From Durusdinium trenchii (Eukaryota; Sar; Dinophyceae; Suessiales; Symbiodiniaceae), in NCBI GenBank assembly GCA_963970005.1, contig CAXAMN010003936.1, positions 255,983 through 319,982 of the forward strand: a stretch of 64,000 bases of DNA. The letters run 5' to 3'. The notes below the pieces were generated by a model. The model made no database searches, was not told the origin of the DNA, and saw nothing but the letters and a program-made list of their open reading frames with translations. The position numbers were made by a program, and so were the translations under genes. Below, in pieces: positions 12,345 to 23,086 of this stretch. Each line of letters starts with the position of its first letter. Position 1 is the first letter of the stretch.

Positions 12345-13303
12345 ATTCTACCCCCGTTGAAATTCAGGGCGTGGGGTCGAGACAGTCATTTTGTAGTAAA
12401 AAACCACTTCTTGGCTTTACAACATGATACTATCTACAAAATGGTGGTGGAAAAAAAAAAAACGAAAAAAGTACGACAACCCATGAAAGATCTACAAAAT
12501 GCAGCGCTCGAGGTCACTGTATGTCATTGTGTAGAAAATGAAAAATGCACAAAATCTACAGAATGATGGGCCCTCCCAGGGAATCAACAAAACGATATCA
12601 TTTTGTAGAGTTTGTTGTCTCCTTATTCTCTACTAGATGAGTCCGTTTGTCTACAAATCGATCAAGTCTATTCGGCCTTTCAACTTTACAAAATGTGTTC
12701 CTGATGAATGGACAGCAAGACTCTTTCAACACTTCGACCCCGTTTTCTCGAGGAGGTTGATTGGTGACCGTTCCTCAAAACTGGCTCCATGGCAGCAGAA
12801 ACCTCCGGCAGAACTCCAGTCTGCGAATTCATGTACTTCAGCTCAATAAAAAACCGAGGGGCCACTTTATCCCCCAGTGTGCTTCATCAAATTTGCCACG
12901 CACTGGTGCATCCACCAGCTTGATCCAGCCCGGCCCCCGGTGTCATAGGGGCTGAGCCACCCTCCCCGCCTCTCTTGGGGCTTGGGCGGCCTTTCCTCAA
13001 CTGTTATTCCTCTTTGGCCTTGCGGCTCTCCTTCGCGATGGCAGGTTCATTCGTGACCTTCCCCACGGCATGTGCAGCCAATCCCACATCAGCAGTTGCT
13101 TGGCCTCAACGGCGGTAACGCGGAAGGTGATACGCAATGAGCCTCACAACACAAATCAGCGCTTCAAGAATCCTTGACTTTGACTTGACTTTGCGCCTGC
13201 ACGTCCGAAGGCGGCCCATTAACTTCTTTGCTCGCACCAACCGATCTCCTTGAGGCACTTCTGATGTCCTCATCCCGCGCTCGCGACAGGTCCCGGCGGC
13301 CGT
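12345..13303. other. No gene seen; AT-rich then mixed sequence
   Basis: No frame on either strand shows a recognisable domain or a splice-supported exon. A repeated 'TTTTGTAGA / CTACAAAATG' word occurs several times between 12390 and 12690 (for example near 12435, 12491 and 12603), suggesting a decayed repeat. Confidence 0.4.
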
Positions 13304-13800
13304 TCATTTGGTTGTGTCTGGCCCACTGAACTGTAGCCCCCCATTCAGAAACTCTCGACGACGAACCCTCTTCGAGTTGAACTGCACTGGCAACACCCTT
13401 GCATCCTCCAACAAGAAAATTCTGTTCCCACTGGCACCAACATCACTGAACCCGCCGGTAGCGGGGTGGGCTACGATGTCTCCCCCTGTGTCGACAACCC
13501 ATGTATCAACCGATGCCGGAGCTGGTGGGGCTCCACCAGGCACAACTCCACCGACTGCGGCGACTAAATTGGCTGCTGGTCCCCGAAGTGCTGCTGCCAT
13601 TGCAGGGCCCTGTGCCTGTACCATGATTTGATCGATCTGGGTTGCTCTGAGAAGGTGGAAACCATAGACACGTTGAGCTGGTATGTGGGCAAGTACGTGT
13701 CCTGCTGGACCAGTGTGGTAGAAACATGTAGAACCCTTCAAGGCCCGAGTTCAAGAAGGACTCATGTCCTCCTCGTACAAGTCATTGCCCGAGGCCAACA
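13304..13800 (-). pseudogene. Gag N-terminal region of a copia-like element, decayed
   Basis: The minus-strand frame reads GNDLYEEDMSPS, an in-frame stop near 13752, then LKGSTCFYHTG, AHIPAQRVYGFHLLRATQID, an Ala/Pro/Gly-rich stretch and DTWVVDTGGDIV. The 'DLYEED ... RVYGF' spacing matches gag N-termini I recall from dinoflagellate copia-like elements. The upstream frame 13814-14086 adds a possible continuation (WPDWKHAGNTL) after a frame change. It points the same way as the RNase H relic at 10.7-11.3 kb and could be its 5' end, with other insertions in between. Confidence 0.45.
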
Positions 13801-14357
13801 CAATTCCGTGGTGCTACTCAAAATAGGACGGGTGCGCCAGCGTGTTTCCAGCGTGTTTCCAATCTGGCCACAGCCCTTTCAGGATCCGGAGGCCATCCCT
13901 CTGGGAACCAACCAATTCGCAACCACCGGGTAAAAATAGCAGGGATCGAAAAAATCCCACAACAGTCAACCACGCGCTTGTCCAACCTTTCTCAATGTAT
14001 GAAGCTGGAAACTCACAGTGGCAGCTACATCCGGAAGTCCCCTTTCTTGCCGAACCACGGCAAGAACCACCCTGCAAAGAGTCCACGTTGAGTCACCGGT
14101 GCGTGGTCCATGCGGCCCTTTATCCTGACCCTTTACGACTTGAGACGCGTGGTGGCGGCCATGAACACTTCCGGCGTCACTTGAACAAATTCTACACCTG
14201 ATACGCTAACGTGTTTCTGATCCCGAACGCAAAACAAAACAATCGGTAAATATGGTAAGTACTGCGCGTTTTTTAGTTTCGTCGCCTGCACTACGCGCAT
14301 GCACAAAGGGGCATTATTTTTTGCTGGCTGCTGGCCCGCTCGTGCAGGGCAGGCCAA

Positions 14358-14505
14358 GGGTTTACCTTAGCACCTGATGCAGCATGCTCCCCATCATCAC
14401 ATGGACTACTTTCAGCAGCCAAACCAAGATTTTGAGGCAGGCCGCCAGGCCTCATTTGTTTCCAGGCAAAAACAGCAAAACCTAATCAAACTGTAGTGCG
14501 CGAGC
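14358..14505 (-). repeat. Left direct repeat (3' pLTR) of the Penelope-like element
   Basis: It aligns with 17644-17795. Shared blocks include GCATGCTCCCCATC, GGACTACTTTCAGCA, CCAAGATTTTGAGGCAGG and TCCAGGCAAAAACAGCAAA, ending in ATCAAACTGTAGT. Small indels separate the two copies, so the insertion is not recent. Confidence 0.8.
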
Positions 14506-14709
14506 GGTGTTCAACCATTTTTTTTGTGAGTTGAACTCTCCAATACGAAGTTTTACAGGAAACTGAAGAAGCAAGAAAACGGTAGGGCACACTAAGCGGG
14601 AAACGGCCGCCAGGTCCGCACAAAGGGCAAGCAAACAACCAGGCCAGCGCCGCACTGACAGGTGACTTGCAACCACAGTGTGCAGCGCAGAAGTGAAAAA
14701 CGAGGAGGG

Positions 14710-15456
14710 CTACTGCCTCCACGTTCTAGCTAACGCGCAGATCAACAATGCTTTTCGTATACGGCAAGGGTCACGCCAAGCTTGGAAGACAACAGCACTA
14801 ATCAAGGACAATGGCCAACCGGCAAGTTTGAGATCCACCAAGACGTTCACCACAGCATCAAGCCACCTGCGCGTGTTTAAAGGGATGGCATGCCAACGGT
14901 GGAACCGGACACCAAAAAAATCGCAAAAACCCTCCTTCAGCAGGAGGAAAAGCCCAAACCTTGGGGGCCATACACCAAGCCATGGAAACACTCGAAAACT
15001 GAATGTCAAGCCATTTAACCGCCTCACATCCAGGCTCCACAGTGAAGGAAGAGCTATACACACACAGAAGAGCAGCAGCCAAGCAACCATGACAGTAAAC
15101 AGCACCCAAAGGATGTCGTCCACGTAACGGCCTCTACCTCGCGATCCCATGAAGACACAGCCGTGAAACCAAGTAACGAACGCTCTGTTAACGTCACAAG
15201 GCCATGCATGCTCTTCAACACCCAGGACATCACTTGCAGCAATTTTACTCAAAACGCCAATGGGCACGCCACCCATGTGAACAGGGCCAGCAATTGAGTC
15301 GAGGTCATTCGTTGCTGCGACAAACGAAAGGCACAGCTCATCCAGGAGCCGTGTCAGGGAAAAGGATGTGTCAGGGTCAGTAACCGCACCGCCAAAAAAG
15401 GCGTCCTGCCACGGCCGCCACGACAGTGACAACATGTTTCCCGCTGAATCTGACAA
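14710..15456 (-). CDS. Reverse transcriptase core of the Penelope-like element
   Basis: 248-residue frame. Residues around 68-80 read GGVPIGVLSKIAAS, the motif-B region that precedes the active site. GRYVDDILW follows about 35 residues later: motif C with the catalytic aspartate pair. After it come a hydrophobic stretch and a C-terminal part (NTRRWLDAVVNV, LAGWPLSLISAV) that I recall from dinoflagellate RTs of this type. Motif A is not obvious in this frame. The first part (FFGGAVTDPDTSFSLTRLLD) looks like the preceding RT segment. It is likely a partial product, needing the fragments upstream. Confidence 0.6.
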   Translation of the reverse strand: MSDSAGNMLSLSWRPWQDAFFGGAVTDPDTSFSLTRLLDELCLSFVAATNDLDSIAGPVHMGGVPIGVLSKIAASDVLGVEEHAWPCDVNRAFVTWFHGCVFMGSRGRGRYVDDILWVLFTVMVAWLLLFCVCIALPSLWSLDVRRLNGLTFSFRVFPWLGVWPPRFGLFLLLKEGFCDFFGVRFHRWHAIPLNTRRWLDAVVNVLVDLKLAGWPLSLISAVVFQAWRDPCRIRKALLICALARTWRQ

Positions 15457-15785
15457 CGCGCGTCAAAACATGTTTGGCAACTCTATTGGCATAGTGTGGG
15501 GGGGGGCACCACTTCAAAACTGACCTGCGTCAGCGGTTAAAGAAACACCGGGTGCCTTAGCCATACCACGTGTGCCGCAGGTACAAGGCAAAGCGTGTCC
15601 AACCTTTGGAGTCGTGAGGCGGCTGTTGATAACCTCCACAGCTTCGCGCAACGATCATATTTCGTCGCCTCCACCAAACTCTCCCATGACAAATTCAAAA
15701 GCGCGATGGGCCACCTCTTTCTCATGTGCCAAGCAGCACATGGCCCTGAAACCCAAAATAACAAGCAAAGGGAACAACCCGTATA

Positions 15786-15870
15786 TGGTTCTTGTTTTTG
15801 TCATCAGGAACGAGTACCTTGTGACTGGGGTCAAAAATCATGTCCCAAGTGTAGCTGTTGTAAGCTTGCG
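15786..15870 (-). pseudogene. N-terminal RT motif of the Penelope-like element
   Basis: The minus-strand peptide SYTWDMIFDPSHKVLVPDDK, followed by NKNHIR, has the 'V.DK.K' start of RT domains, with the nucleotide-contacting lysines. A stop follows within about 20 codons. Either an intron starts near here or the frame has decayed. It lies between the middle region and the RT core, as expected. Confidence 0.5.
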
Positions 15871-16127
15871 CAGTGGCCCTGAAGAGCTGTTGTTCTCAGT
15901 CACCCACCTGCACATCAACCAACATGGGCGGCGCGCACGCACAGGCATCATTTCTATCTTTCTCACGGGCAGGTCTACGAGGAACGTCCCTCCATTTTTG
16001 GCATGCCAGGGCAGTAGCACACATATTCAACGTGAGGCAAAATCACGTCCTTACTGATGGAAGGGGCGTTTCAAGCATAATGCATTTGTGGCATAGAGCC
16101 AGGAACCAACCGGGCGTGAGAGCAAGA

Positions 16128-16727
16128 CTAAGCTTTCTCATCCTGATTCCAAGCATGCCCACATGTAGAACCCAAACCCACACGACGGAAAACATACAAC
16201 ATGGAAGTGCGAGGGAAACGACAGCAAATACCACGCACAGGAGGGAGGCCTCTAGCTTGCAAAGCGGCATTAACCCGCCGAGTCGCCAAAGCCTTTGTGC
16301 CTCGCCCGACAAGACTACCGACAGCACGCGACAAGGCGGCAGGCCCACATCCATTCGACCACTTACGCTCAACAACCATCACAACACACTTCGTGACGCA
16401 CCTGCACGCAAGCAACTGTCGCTTGTCTGGTGTGTAAATGTCGATAGGACCGATCAAGCCATGGAACAAGAAACGCCGTTGCAACTCCTGTTTGGACAGC
16501 AAGTCAAACGCAATGTTGGAGGACATGTCAGGAACCACCAAGCGGGCAGGAACAGCATGAGCAGATGAACGCCCAAAACCTGCGGCATCGAAAGCATCGA
16601 AAGGGCCTCGTTTCCATGCACATCCCTTGTGCGACCTGCGCAGGAGCAGGAGCCCACAGTGAACCCACACACCGCAAGACCGAACATTGGCATTTGGAAG
16701 CCGGGAGCGAATGTCCATCTGCTCCAT
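16128..16727 (-). CDS. Linker region between GIY-YIG and RT of the Penelope-like element
   Basis: A 199-residue open frame between the endonuclease and the RT start. It is basic and aliphatic, with DIYTPDKRQLLACRC, VERKW and RRVNAALQARGLPPVRG as readable pieces. No known domain is recognised. In related elements this position holds a poorly conserved helical linker. Overlapping frames (16043-16375, 16454-16759) are also open, so the exact frame is uncertain. Confidence 0.35.
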   Translation of the reverse strand: MEQMDIRSRLPNANVRSCGVWVHCGLLLLRRSHKGCAWKRGPFDAFDAAGFGRSSAHAVPARLVVPDMSSNIAFDLLSKQELQRRFLFHGLIGPIDIYTPDKRQLLACRCVTKCVVMVVERKWSNGCGPAALSRAVGSLVGRGTKALATRRVNAALQARGLPPVRGICCRFPRTSMLYVFRRVGLGSTCGHAWNQDEKA

Positions 16728-16742
16728 AGCAGCGACACGAGA

Positions 16743-17171
16743 CTAGTCACTGACGGCACAAAGGAAAGGAAAAAGCATCCTTGGCTGCAGCCCTCTCATG
16801 AGTTCATACTGCAGTTTGCGGCTGTCACGGCAATGCGTGCGAAGGGTGAGGACAACATGTTCCAACCATCTACAAGCAACACCTGAAGAATGGTGCAAAG
16901 CACGTCCGGCATGCGCAATGCCAACATAATAGCCACGCTTACTTAACCAAACGTACAAGCCAGCACAATCACTTGCAAGCACGCCAAACAACTTGTGCCA
17001 ATCAAGGTCAGGAAAAACAGCTGCAAGTTGGAGACCGAGCAGGGAGTCCACCTTAGCACGGATATCTGCATAGGTCCAATTTGTCGGGCGTTCTTCCCTG
17101 CCTCTGGGCAGGTTCAAGCAACATGCCAGCTGGGCGACCCCATCTGCAGTGAAGGGTTGCAGGAAAGCCAC
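16743..17171 (-). CDS. GIY-YIG endonuclease domain of the Penelope-like element
   Basis: Residues 71-73 (GLY) and 82-85 (YVGI) form the GIY and YIG strands, ten residues apart. Arg101 in CRWLEH lies on the following helix at the catalytic arginine position, with a nearby histidine, and YELM (122-125) offers a later glutamate. This is the fold used by Penelope-like elements to nick target DNA. The frame starts at a GTG, so no ATG defines the start; the true N-terminus may be further right or joined by splicing. A stop at 16743 ends it. Confidence 0.6.
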   Translation of the reverse strand: MAFLQPFTADGVAQLACCLNLPRGREERPTNWTYADIRAKVDSLLGLQLAAVFPDLDWHKLFGVLASDCAGLYVWLSKRGYYVGIAHAGRALHHSSGVACRWLEHVVLTLRTHCRDSRKLQYELMRGLQPRMLFPFLCAVSD

Positions 17172-17643
17172 ACAACCGATCTACAGACGCAACATGCAGC
17201 CCAAAGCAATTCATCATGTTGATTAGACCACTTCCATTTCATGTGAGGAGGGAAGAGCCAGTCAGTGCAAGTGGAAAAACATGCGCTCAGGGCACTCCAA
17301 AGGGCCGACGGCGCAAACAATGCATGAGAGGTTGCATTAAAAAAGCATTTTGCCTGGAGCAAAGCTGTTCCACACCGTTTCTGCAAGCAACAATGCAACA
17401 TAATGCTACCATGAATGAATGACAACAACATGCCAAGCCATGATATGGAGATGAAATATGAAGTCCTACACCTGCAGCCACATGAAGGCAGAGGCAGCAG
17501 GCGGAGCATACAAGGCTCACCGTCGTAAGGCACCTGAAAAACAGGAAATGCCTGATTGGTAGAAGAGCCTAGCACAGTACAGAATGAATACGAGTCAGCC
17601 GTGTCAATGCACGAAGGCGCACTTTTCTTCTGGTTGAGTCCGG

Positions 17644-17795
17644 GGGTTTACGTGAACACCTGTTGCTGCATGCTCCCCATCCTTTGACGATCACCTGGAC
17701 TACTTTCAGCAACCGAACCAAGATTTTGAGGCAGGCATCATTCCTTTCCAGGCAAAAACAGCAAAGCCTATATAATCAAACTGTAGTTGACGAGC
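17644..17795 (-). repeat. Right direct repeat (5' pLTR) of the Penelope-like element
   Basis: Partner of 14358-14505, upstream of the endonuclease on the minus strand. It carries the same ordered blocks, with a few extra bases (CTTTGACG after CCCCATC) and a 6-base deletion relative to the left copy. Confidence 0.8.
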
Positions 17796-18898
17796 CCTAA
17801 CAGGGACAGCGACGACAACCTTTATGGCATCGCCGGTTTGCGAAGCTCTACAATAAACCTTACAAACCCACCCTAAAACAATGAAGGCTAACAACAAAAC
17901 CATTGCAAAAATTATGAAACATCGCTGAAAACAAAAAAGCAAGGAAAAGTCGAGGATGGTCGAGGGGCGTTACTGTTCCTCTGGTTTCCTAGGTCCTAGA
18001 CGTTTCTTCCTTTTGATGATCCATTGATTTGCTGGACTGTAACAACGCTTCGATGATTTCCCTTTGTTCAAACATTTTCCTGTTGCTGGATGATTTACAT
18101 ATTGATTTTGACTACGTACCTGGCCTTTTCCACGCGCAAGAAGCATCGATAATTAACTGCGCCGAAGCGTTGGGCGCCAAGGTGGCACTTGCCCGTGACC
18201 CCGCAGACCTCGTCTGAAAAATAAGTCGGCAGAGTCGGCTGCACAGGGGGGCACGAACAAAGAGTCACCAACGGGGTGCGTCAACGGCGCGACGGCAGCG
18301 GTGTGGTGTTGTGGCGGTGGCGCACCCCACTGGGCTCTGTGGCACGAAAAAAGGAAGTCAGTGGTGGAGCAGGCGCAGTGGTCGAGCAGGCGCGGTGGCG
18401 ACACGGGCGCGGACTTGCCAGCCACCGTGCTGTGGGCCATAGAAGGCCTCAAAGTTGTGAACCATCTCAATTAGTGGCATACTTCTTTTGAGAAATGAAG
18501 AGGCCATCTCTTCCAGGCGTGTGCTTTTCTTGAGGAATTGAAAGTAATTTTCAACTTCATTCAAGGTAGGCGATCGGAAAAGCAACCACACAATATGCGA
18601 CACCGCCTGGGATGTCTCAGCATTTGGACATCGTTCAGGTGTCAGGCTCGATGGCGCTTGTCATTCACCAAGTCGCTGACACCCCTCGAACTTGCTGGAG
18701 GACAGTTCACAATACAACAAGTGCCCAGTGGCAAAGTGGAAGTCTCACTCCTGTTGAAATGGAATGTTTTCACCTCTGGGTCTGGGTAAAGTGGTAAGTG
18801 GGTGTGAGTTGTCATTGCTGGTGACGCCTCCCCTGTTTCTACCACTGAAATGGTATGCGTCGACTTACCGGAAAGCTTGGTGCAAGCTTTCAGCCCGG
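17796..18898. other. No secure gene
   Basis: A plus-strand frame at 18029-18217 (FDYVPGLFHAQEASII) looks mildly coding but has no clear splice pair. Minus frames at 18153-18470 are Pro/Ala/Arg-rich and look spurious. Confidence 0.3.
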
Positions 18899-18953
18899 CG
18901 CACACATGTGTGTGTGTGTGTGCACGCGCACGCGGGTGCGCGAGCGTGCGTGT
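18899..18953. repeat. Alternating CA/TG/CG tract
   Basis: A tract of mostly alternating purine-pyrimidine bases: CACA, then (TG)n, then GCACGCGCACGCGGGTGCGCGAG with few breaks. Such tracts can adopt Z-DNA. It lies between genes as far as I can tell. Confidence 0.85.
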
Positions 18954-19330
18954 CTACCACCGATGAGGCGATGCTTTTTGACCTGGGACATGATGTGCTG
19001 CGACCTGTTGGTGAAGTTGTGCACATGAGCATCATCCCCCGATGAATGTGCAGTGGAACTTCCAAGTGTGCCGCACAGAAATTCCACTGACATCGTGAGT
19101 TGGATCAGTCCGGAAGTAAGCGCCGAAACAGACGGGCTTGAGCTTGCAGCTGGAACAAAGAGCCAATGATCTTGTGGGAGGTCCAGGTGAGACCTATGCT
19201 TTTGGACATGCGTCTGAATCTCGAAGCAGCGACCATCGTTTCCACCCGGTCGACTACAGAGACAGCTTGACCCGATCGGCGCTTGATTGCGAGCCCCAAG
19301 CACTCTACACGTTCTACTCGTAGCGTCCTT

Positions 19331-19430
19331 TCTACTAGTAGCGATGGCCTCCACCCGAGTAGCGATGGCCTCCGACCTAATAGCGATGGCCTCCACCCGA
19401 GTAGCGATGGCCTCCAACATAATAAAGTAG
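19331..19430. repeat. 21-bp minisatellite (AGTAGCGATGGCCTCCACCCG)
   Basis: Four units of about 21 bp built on the word GTAGCGATGGCCTCC, preceded by CTACTAGTAGCG. Its core is the reverse complement of the GGCATCGCTACTAG word in the 6.7-kb array, so both belong to one dispersed family. Confidence 0.8.
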
Positions 19431-19677
19431 CTTCTTGCTAATTACTACTGGTCTAAGACTTTAATGTCAGAACTTACCACAAAAACATCTCACCAGTCTG
19501 GGTGACCCAGGCGGCCGCCAGCGAATGGGTTCCAGCTTCCACGCATCGATCACTGCGGAGAAAAAAGACACAGAAAGAAATCAGTTCGGCGTGACTCCGA
19601 ACTTCGTCAATGATCTGTGATCCATGGTGACCTCAAACCCTTTCGATCATCATGTTAAAGCATTCAAATGATCCAAA

Positions 19678-20656
19678 TCATCCATCTGGGTTCCAACTGA
19701 TCCCAACAGCATCGCTGTTCTCTCGCAGTTCGTCCCTTCCGATCGGGATCGGATCTTTGTCGTCGTCGGACATCGGACATCGTTTCCAGAAAGGGGCGAC
19801 GATGCGCAGGGGAGCTGAGAGCAAGAGGAGGGCAGAGATGAGGCAAGCTGCGCGCATGGAGCAAGCTGCGTCCAGGTGAAGTCGTGACCGGACTCCGGGA
19901 CCTACGGCGGGGCCGTTCCAGTGAAGGTGCTGACCCCCTGCTGGGTCAGACCGTGACTGCGCCGAGGTCCAGGTGGCGGTCGTTTGGGCGACCAGGCTGT
20001 TTGGCCAGATGTGGTGCGTCAAGGAACCGCCCATGTGCCGAGTTGCATCGGGCACTGGTTCAGGAACGAAGGGATGTGTGGCTGGCCAAGATGAAGGGAT
20101 CTGGGAATGCTCCATGTCTTGCATTTGCGCATACATGTGATCGGTTCAATTTCGATGTTCAACTGGAAGTTTGTAACAAATCATCGAAGCGGAATGTTTA
20201 AGGGAATCAACCAAGCAAAAGCCCCAACGTTCAGTCCCAAGAGACGCCACATGCTACTTCTTTTCAGCTCTCCGGTGTTCTTTCCATCGGATAACTCTCA
20301 TCCCCAGTGCCCGTCACCGGAGCCTGGGGTCTCGTCCATCCACGTCTCGTCACCGCCATAGGCGAAGCGAGGGGCCATGGAGCGGAACTCGGCCGCTAAG
20401 CTTCGGCTGTGTAGGTAGAGTCTGCAAGGCAAATGGATCATTGTTGAGCAGCACAGCCTGGAGTCAGAGATGTTGGTCACCTTTTCCCATGTGCATGTTT
20501 GGATGAGGCTCTCAAAATGTCTGAAATTGGGACAGGCTGACCGGCTGCCGAACATGTCCATCTTTCGTCGCGAGTGAACGTCTCTGCCAGGCAAAGCCTG
20601 AGGCTCTTTTATCAGCAAATGTGGGCGTTGATGCTTGGTGGTCAGGCGTGAAACCT
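19678..20656 (-). CDS. Minus-strand exons of an unrecognised gene
   Basis: The best exon is 20318-20421 (acceptor TTGCAG, donor GTGACG), reading LYLHSRSLAAEF and APRFAYGGDETWMDETPGS. To its right, 20483-20656 lies between TTTGCAG and GTGACC; two frames are open there (HLLIKEPQALPGRDV or FADKRASGFAWQRR). To its left, 19678-19857 has a hydrophobic segment (MRAACLISALLLL) followed by an acidic part (MSDDDKDPIPIGRDEL). Phases between these pieces were not reconciled, so they may not form one transcript. No family recognised. Confidence 0.35.
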
Positions 20657-21799
20657 GCAAATGGCAGCGATGATGTGTGGGTTGCCTCGGCAGCGGCGTC
20701 CTCCGTGCATCTCACTCCATTCAGCTCGGCATGAAATGCATCACCCCAGTCGGCAGATCGGATCGCTCAGACCGTGATCTCGTTGCATCAAATGATTTGA
20801 GGGCTCTGAAGCGGAGGCCTTCGCAAAGCCCCAACAAAGCGGGCACCCTTCGCCCACTCTGGATTTCCAACGTGGGTGTTTAAGTGTGTGTTGGCCGTCG
20901 CCGACCCTTCCCTCTTTTTGGTTCCATATGCCACCACTCGCTTTCGGTCTAGGCTCTGCACTGAATTGCACTAGTTTCGGGCTGCGCGTGTGAGATGCGG
21001 TCCAAGCCTTCTGTGAAGCTCTGCTTTACCTTCACTTGCATATGTATATACTATAGTCTATATACACAGTACATTATAGATGATTATATAAATATATGTT
21101 GGGTCTATCCTATTACCAGTAACAGTGGATTATGATGGTTGGTAAAGGCCTTGTTCTTATAACTTGATGAGGGCTTTCTCGGCCAGCACACAACAACTGA
21201 AAATGGAAATGGGAAAAACAGCACGATGATGGGTAGTATACTTGGAGTCCACCCTTGACCGCTTTGTCGATGGAAGGGTTTCAATTCCGAACCAAGGACG
21301 AAACAACGCCGCTGACCAATCATTGTGCCAAGAAATCTTACACCAAAATCACTAAGGCTTCCGGACAATGATTTGAATGGGAGGATGGTGGCTTTTGGGG
21401 TTGTTCCAGAAACCTTTCGGGATCACATGGAAGGCTTGAGACACCTCGGCGCTATTCCTGGCCCACGCTCCCACTTGGTGGGAGCGTGGGTCCGGGTGGA
21501 GATTCGGATCGGAGCGGAGATGCCAACTGCGATGGAAAAACACTGGCTGGTTCATTGATCTACCATGGCCCCCCGGTAGCTCAGCCGACGGAGACATTCC
21601 TTCACCCGTCCCCACTGGCGACCCGACCCGACCGCGAGCACGGTCCGGTCCATCAGGCCCGACCGTCCACCGGCCACCGTCCGGCGCTCTGCCGGCGTCA
21701 CAGGGATTCCGGTCGGCCAAGCTGGCTGGGCCAGTTGGATTGCCTTTTGCGCCACCGTTTTTCCTCTCAAAAGTCCTTAAAGTCGCAATCGCCCGGTAC

Positions 21800-22140
21800 T
21801 TATGTGGCGACAGTTGGTTGAAGATCAGGAAGTATTGCAAGGACACCGCTTGAAAAGCATGTTGAAGCCAATCAGTAATCATTTCACAGGCATTCTTTCT
21901 ACATGTTTCTACGGAAATGGTTTCTTCTCCATCGCCCTTTAAAGCCTTAAGAATCTGGGCCGAAAAGAATTTGAGGGGATGTGGATTGTGGATTCGTAGG
22001 ACACAAAGAAGGATGGAAACCATATGAAACTGGTCGCCACAGAGCAGCATATGGTCGCCGCTTGTCTTAGACATAAAAGAAACTCACCTCTGGCATCCGT
22101 GGCGCAAATCTGGAAATCCCCCGCCACGAATTTCCTTTGT
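21800..22140 (-). CDS. Possible exon pair, unknown product
   Basis: The minus-strand frame reads VSILLCVLRIHNPHPLKFF and SAQILKALKGDGEETISV, with an acceptor-like CGACCAG near 22028. A further piece at about 22096-22140 (FVAGDFQICATDAR) ends at a strong GTGAGT donor. Third-position GC is low, which weakens the case. Confidence 0.3.
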
Positions 22141-23086
22141 ACAGAGTGGTGCTGGGCCGCCCCAAAAAGATCACATGTGCCTATGCAGTGACCCTGCAGA
22201 ATGGATTCGATAGGAAACTGAATGGAAGTCCTATGCAGGGACCCAGCCACATCCTCATCCTTCCACACTCTTTCGGGTCAGCTGCCTCACCTGCCAGAGA
22301 CCACGTTTTTGCGTTTCGTGCGTGTTTTTTTCTTTTTCGTGTGGCAACTAGCGCGGCACTCCTGTGAAGCTGCTGCTTCACAGGTGGAGAGCGCACAGAT
22401 CGGAGGCTGATGTACTTGGTGAGGTTTCTATAGTCCAAAAGGGAAGACACGTCTAGGAAAGACAAGGGATGGTCATGTACACCCAAGCTCTTTCAACTCA
22501 AAAAGGGTGCAGTCCGCTTTTGGACATGCTACAAATTAATTGCTTGGAGTGGGTTCCAGAACGCCTTTTCTTGCTGATGCTCAGAATCATAATCGTTCTC
22601 TCTGAGCACAGGCCCTAACCCACAGTCAATCTCGACAGAGATGGTCATTATTCATTCAACTGAAATCTTGAAAATCCCTGCCACAATCAAACAACAAAGA
22701 TCAAGAGAGTTCCTGTGACTTCGCATGTGTTTGACCTGCACTTCTTTTCGCTTGTTCACAACATCGAATGAATGTTGTTTGGATTGGAACCATCGTGCAC
22801 TGCAGTCACATCAATGGCTGATGTCAAGCGAGTCCATACCTGATGTTTTCACTACTTTGGGCTGAAGGTGGACGAGAAGAAATTTGGACCCACAGAAATG
22901 CCGCTTCCAAGACTTGTTGCAATAGAAGTTCAACCGTTTGAGGTTCATGCCTTCTGAACAAATATGCGAAAACAGCTTCTTGAGAAGGCAAACGAAACAC
23001 TTTGAGGCGTTGCAAACGCCACAAACTCCTGTTGAACGTCCTGAAAATGAAGACTGCTGGACAAATACCCCATCCAGCCCATTTAC
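22141..23086. other. No secure gene; one coding-like patch
   Basis: At 22830-23030, minus strand, an open frame (PSQEAVFAYLFRRHEP, VELLLQQVLEAAFLW) ends at ATCAG|GTATGG and looks like an exon. Its phase does not follow the last E2 exon, so it is either a separate gene or the E2 end is mis-set. Confidence 0.35.

Larger units (their letters stand above)
14358..17795 (-). mobile_element. Penelope-like retroelement with N-terminal GIY-YIG, flanked by direct repeats
   Basis: About 3.4 kb on the minus strand. The order is: repeat (17644-17795), a GIY-YIG endonuclease frame (16743-17171), a middle region (16128-16727), the RT start (15786-15870), the RT core with motif C (14710-15456), and a second repeat (14358-14505). 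Direct terminal repeats (pLTRs), a GIY-YIG endonuclease and an RT are the defining set for Penelope-like elements. Elements with the endonuclease placed before the RT have been reported in algae and protists (the Chlamys-type arrangement, from memory). The coding sequence is broken in several places; Penelope-like elements can keep introns, so some breaks may be introns rather than decay. Class call fairly firm, integrity doubtful. Confidence 0.65.
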
